From NCBI RefSeq assembly GCF_025685605.1, contig NZ_JAGTUT010000001.1, forward strand, positions 682,001 to 746,000: a stretch of DNA of 64,000 bases, in the 5' to 3' direction. Source of the stretch: Granulicella arctica (GTDB lineage Bacteria > Acidobacteriota > Terriglobia > Terriglobales > Acidobacteriaceae). A program made the position numbers and the translations under genes. The number at the start of each line of letters is the position of its first letter. Position 1 is the first letter of the stretch. Below are positions 61,430 to 64,000 of the stretch, piece after piece. The notes beneath the pieces were generated by a model. The model saw only the letters and a program-made list of their open reading frames with translations, ran no database searches and had not been told where the DNA came from.

Positions 61430-62277
61430 TCGGCCACCGTTCTATTGCGGAGCTCGCCCAGGCCTTCAATGGTAATTACGACCTCCTCATCCGGCTTCAG
61501 CCATCGCTGCGGAGTACGCCCAAGCCCAACACCCTCGGGTGTTCCCGTGCTCACGATGTCGCCAGCCTCGAGCGGCGTCAAGCTGGAAAGATGCGCAATA
61601 AGCGCGGGAATCTTGAAGATCAGATCGCTTGTGTTCGAGTTTTGTAGTGTCTCGCCATCGATCGTCAGTCGAATCGATAGGGCGTGTGGATCAGCGATCT
61701 CGTCGGCAGTCGTAATTGTCGGACCCATCGGGGTAAAGCTTGGAAACGACTTGCCCAAGGTCCACTGTGACGTTGCAAGCTGCACATCGCGTGCGCTCAC
61801 ATCATTAACGATCGTGTAACCGAAGACGTACTCCATCGCCGATTCTGCAGAAATCTGATATCCAGGCTTCCCGATCACGAATGCCATCTCCGCCTCGTAG
61901 TCCGGCTGCGTGCTGATCTTTGGCAGCACGATTGGCTCTCCGGTAGCAACCACGGAACTCGAGAGCTTCATGAAGACCGTTGGCACCTTCTGCACCGCCA
62001 TCTTCGACTCAGCCGCGTGACTCTGATAGTTCAGACCGATGGCGAAGATTCGCGGCGGGCGTGGTATAGGCGCATGCAGCGTAACATCAGCCAGCGGAAT
62101 ACGTATGCCTGTCTGCAAGGTGGCCTGCGCGCCGTCGAGCCCTTTCGATCCATCTTCAATCAAGGCTAGTACCGTCTTATAGCCCAAGCCGGAAAGATCA
62201 ACGACTTCATTCTCATTCACCAGAACACCCGGCGTGGGAACAGGAGAAGTGGCAGCGGTAAACGTAACGAATTTCAT
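61426..62277 (-). CDS. Fumarylacetoacetate hydrolase-family protein
   Basis: 283 residues: small N-terminal domain, then the FAH barrel with IFAIGLNYQSHAAE near 79-92, the metal ligands in DYEAEMAFVIGKPG near 127-140 and TSQWTLGKSFPSFTPMGP near 168-185, and the closing GDIVSTGTPEGVGLGR. Hydrolyses C-C bonds or dehydrates/isomerises small oxo-acids with Mg. Substrate not assigned. First gene of a two-gene operon with DUF2007. Confidence 0.88.
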   Translation of the reverse strand: MKFVTFTAATSPVPTPGVLVNENEVVDLSGLGYKTVLALIEDGSKGLDGAQATLQTGIRIPLADVTLHAPIPRPPRIFAIGLNYQSHAAESKMAVQKVPTVFMKLSSSVVATGEPIVLPKISTQPDYEAEMAFVIGKPGYQISAESAMEYVFGYTIVNDVSARDVQLATSQWTLGKSFPSFTPMGPTITTADEIADPHALSIRLTIDGETLQNSNTSDLIFKIPALIAHLSSLTPLEAGDIVSTGTPEGVGLGRTPQRWLKPDEEVVITIEGLGELRNRTVAE

Positions 62278-62496
62278 GCGTGAGCAGCTCCAAAGGTAAC
62301 GATCGGATTGATGGCAACAACGTACCTAGAGCATACCGCGCCAGTCGATGTTAGATTCATCAGCAGCACCGGGAGAGACTCGTCTCTCGATGTTGCGGGC
62401 TTTACACCGTCAACCCACTGAAGGCGAAGCTGCAATCATTCGCGGGACAACTGATCGTTCCGTCCGACCGTCACATCCTTTTGGGAGATAGATTCC

Positions 62497-63363
62497 ATGA
62501 TTCTGGGCATTGCACCATTCCGCCGTACGACGATTCCCGCGACACTTCTTCTAAGTTTTGCCCTGGTGCTGAGCGGGTGCAAACATGCTGCTGCGCCTGC
62601 TGCCGGAGTGCGCAACTCTGACGGCTCCATAACGAACGCAGATGGCTCGATTACCTATCCGGCTGGCACAATTCCTTCTGCACCTGTACAGACGCCTACT
62701 AGGAATGCTGACGGCTCAATCACAAATCCTGACGGTTCCGTCACCTACCCGGCAGGGTCGACCCGCGCGGAGAAGGCGCAACAATCGCCCGCTCCGCAGG
62801 CAGTTCAGACCCAGACCCAGCCTGCCCCTGTTGAGAGGCAGGCACCCCCGCCACCCCCGCCCGTCCTGCGAGTGGTCCGAAGCGGAGCAGCAATTCCTGT
62901 CACCATCACAGAGACGCTTAGCGCAAGTAGGAACAACGCAGGAGATACGTTTACGGGCGTTCTGCGCCGTGATGTCACTACTGCAAGTGGTGAAGTGGTC
63001 TTTGCCCGCGGAACGCAGGTGTATGGTGTGATCGCTGCTGCGAAGGGCAAGGGCCGGTTCAAGGGTGCTGGCGATCTGGCGATTGAACTGACGCGCATCG
63101 GGGGAACTCGCGTAAGCACGACCGAGTATGAGGCAGTCAACAAAGGTCGTGGCAAGCGTACCGCAGGGTTTGTTGGCGGCGGTGGTGGTCTTGGAGCCAT
63201 CATCGGCGGTATTGCAGGAGGCGGAAAAGGAGCCCTCATCGGAGGACTGGCTGGTGCCGGTGCAGGTACGGCAGGTGCGGCCTACACAGGAAATCGCGAT
63301 GTCGTCATCCCCTCCGAGTCTGCAGTGACTTTTACGCTCACGGAAGCGATCTCGGTTCGATAG
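62497..63363 (+). CDS. Lipoprotein with DGSIT repeats and Gly-zipper
   Basis: 288 residues: signal peptide with lipobox LSGC (Cys28), short repeats of NADGSITYPAG type (about 40-88, two longer units each with two DGS[IV]T copies), a Pro/Gln linker, the beta-rich domain shared with the protein at 47250-48233 (about 125-215), and a Gly-zipper (GGGGGLGAIIGGIAGGGKGALIGGLAGAG). Lipidated at the envelope, likely structural. Binding site GGGAGA before ATG 62497. Confidence 0.78.
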   Translation: MILGIAPFRRTTIPATLLLSFALVLSGCKHAAAPAAGVRNSDGSITNADGSITYPAGTIPSAPVQTPTRNADGSITNPDGSVTYPAGSTRAEKAQQSPAPQAVQTQTQPAPVERQAPPPPPPVLRVVRSGAAIPVTITETLSASRNNAGDTFTGVLRRDVTTASGEVVFARGTQVYGVIAAAKGKGRFKGAGDLAIELTRIGGTRVSTTEYEAVNKGRGKRTAGFVGGGGGLGAIIGGIAGGGKGALIGGLAGAGAGTAGAAYTGNRDVVIPSESAVTFTLTEAISVR

Positions 63364-63380
63364 CAGCGCTTGCACTGAAA

Positions 63381-63410
63381 GGACGGCGGCCTGCGGGTCG
63401 CCGTTCCTGT
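63381..63410 (+). terminator. Weak terminator after the lipoprotein gene
   Basis: GGACGGCG (63381-63388) can pair with CGCCGTTCC (63399-63407) with a bulge, followed by TGTTT. Separates the lipoprotein gene from engB. Confidence 0.4.
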
Positions 63411-63449
63411 TTAATCCTGAGATCAGCTTTGAACGACTAAGATGAAAGC

Positions 63450-64000
63450 ATGCGTCTAACCCCTGTATTCCTTCTCTCCGCAACCGACGCCGCCCACTTC
63501 CCTGGCGAGGCGAAGACCTACGGTGCACCGGAGATTGCGTTTCTCGGCCGCTCGAATGTGGGCAAATCCTCCCTGATCAATGCTCTTCTGGGCTCGAAAG
63601 AGGCACACGTCTCCTCGACCCCGGGCCGTACCCGTGCCATCAACTTCTTCGCCCTGCATGAGGGCGCCGGCGAGAAGATGAAGCAAAAGCCCACGCTCAT
63701 CTTTGCCGATCTACCCGGCTACGGCTATGCAAAGATCTCGAAGTCCATCTCGGCGGAGTGGCCGAAGTTCATTGAGCCCTATCTCGCCGAGCGAGAGGCA
63801 CTCGCCCTCGGAATCTGTCTGGTCGATACCAACATTCCTCCCCAGCCAAGCGATACGCAACTGATCCACTACTTTCAACAGACCCAGCGACCGTATCTGG
63901 TCGTCGGAACAAAAGCCGACCGACTCTCCAACAATGTTCTCGCGAAGTCGATTGCCGCGTTGAAGCGCTTCCACGAGATCGACGAGGTCCTACCTATCTC
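63450..64000 (+). CDS. engB: Ribosome-biogenesis GTPase EngB (YsxC/YihA), cut by window edge
   Basis: Essential-type GTPase for large-subunit assembly. In the visible 183 residues: G1 GRSNVGKSS near 33-41, G2 Thr in TPGRTR, G3 DLPGYG near 87-92, G4 GTKADRL near 152-158; G5 lies beyond the edge. ATG 63450 gives the normal N-terminus; no strong binding site. The end is missing because the window stops. Confidence 0.94.
   Translation, partial: MRLTPVFLLSATDAAHFPGEAKTYGAPEIAFLGRSNVGKSSLINALLGSKEAHVSSTPGRTRAINFFALHEGAGEKMKQKPTLIFADLPGYGYAKISKSISAEWPKFIEPYLAEREALALGICLVDTNIPPQPSDTQLIHYFQQTQRPYLVVGTKADRLSNNVLAKSIAALKRFHEIDEVLPI

Overview
The window is about 64 kb of high-GC bacterial chromosome, densely coding, with strong C/G-ending codon bias and several TTG and GTG starts. 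Gene content suggests an acidobacterium of the Terriglobia (Granulicella/Edaphobacter/Terriglobus-like). The pointers are a Ser/Thr kinase fused to TolB-like and TPR regions, an arg operon headed by argR, NHL-repeat and Gly-zipper secreted proteins, and intergenic repeats of the GAAGGACCTGCGG type. The taxon is inferred from gene style, not from a marker gene; no rRNA or tRNA gene was seen.

Layout. 1-5.2 kb: a membrane diguanylate cyclase (cut by the left edge), an acyl-CoA synthetase with its TetR regulator, and a divergent Tat-exported class A beta-lactamase. 5.3-9.8 kb: gltB. 9.9-19.9 kb: an arginine operon argR-C-B-D-F-G-H ending in a short N-acetylglutamate synthase-like gene, with tandem ARG-box-like palindromes in front of argR. 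The operon is translationally coupled from argR to argF. After that, unrelated cargo lies in the gaps: a Cys-rich small protein between argF and argG, then between argG and argH a frameshifted H-type lectin gene, an intact H-type lectin gene, a decayed second argH 5' fragment and an unknown 135-aa gene. 20.0-22.6 kb: a coupled three-gene operon of a SLATT-like 2-TM protein, a 60-aa protein and a ParA/MinD-type ATPase with coiled coil, one TM helix and a Cys-containing exterior domain. This is the best candidate for an undescribed (conflict or membrane-surveillance) system.

22.7-34.1 kb: a MarR-MFS pair with a candidate operator, a small membrane protein, an isochorismatase-fold hydrolase lacking the usual Cys, a YHS/HMBD Cu-type P-ATPase, a TPR membrane protein, a ClC-family protein, a GntP permease and an FHS sugar transporter. 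34.3-44.1 kb: a small secreted protein, secA, an NtrC/NtrB-like pair coupled to a lipoprotein gene, a rhodanese and gpmI. 44.2-51.5 kb: a Tat-exported enolase-superfamily protein, eno, a Gly-zipper exported protein, the kinase-TPR protein and a stand-alone receiver. 51.5-58.4 kb: cytochrome c maturation genes (ccmF, ccmH, a small CcmI-like gene), an internally duplicated membrane protein, a surface/periplasmic carboxypeptidase-regulatory-like protein, and a membrane protein coupled to a ZIP transporter. 58.4-64 kb: an NHL/Ig-like secreted protein, a DUF2007-like protein, an FAH-family hydrolase, a lipoprotein with DGSIT repeats and the start of engB.

Functionally the backbone is core metabolism (glutamate to arginine, glycolysis, Sec export, cytochrome c maturation) with small accessory modules between it. 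All homology calls are from reading motifs by eye; no database search was run.
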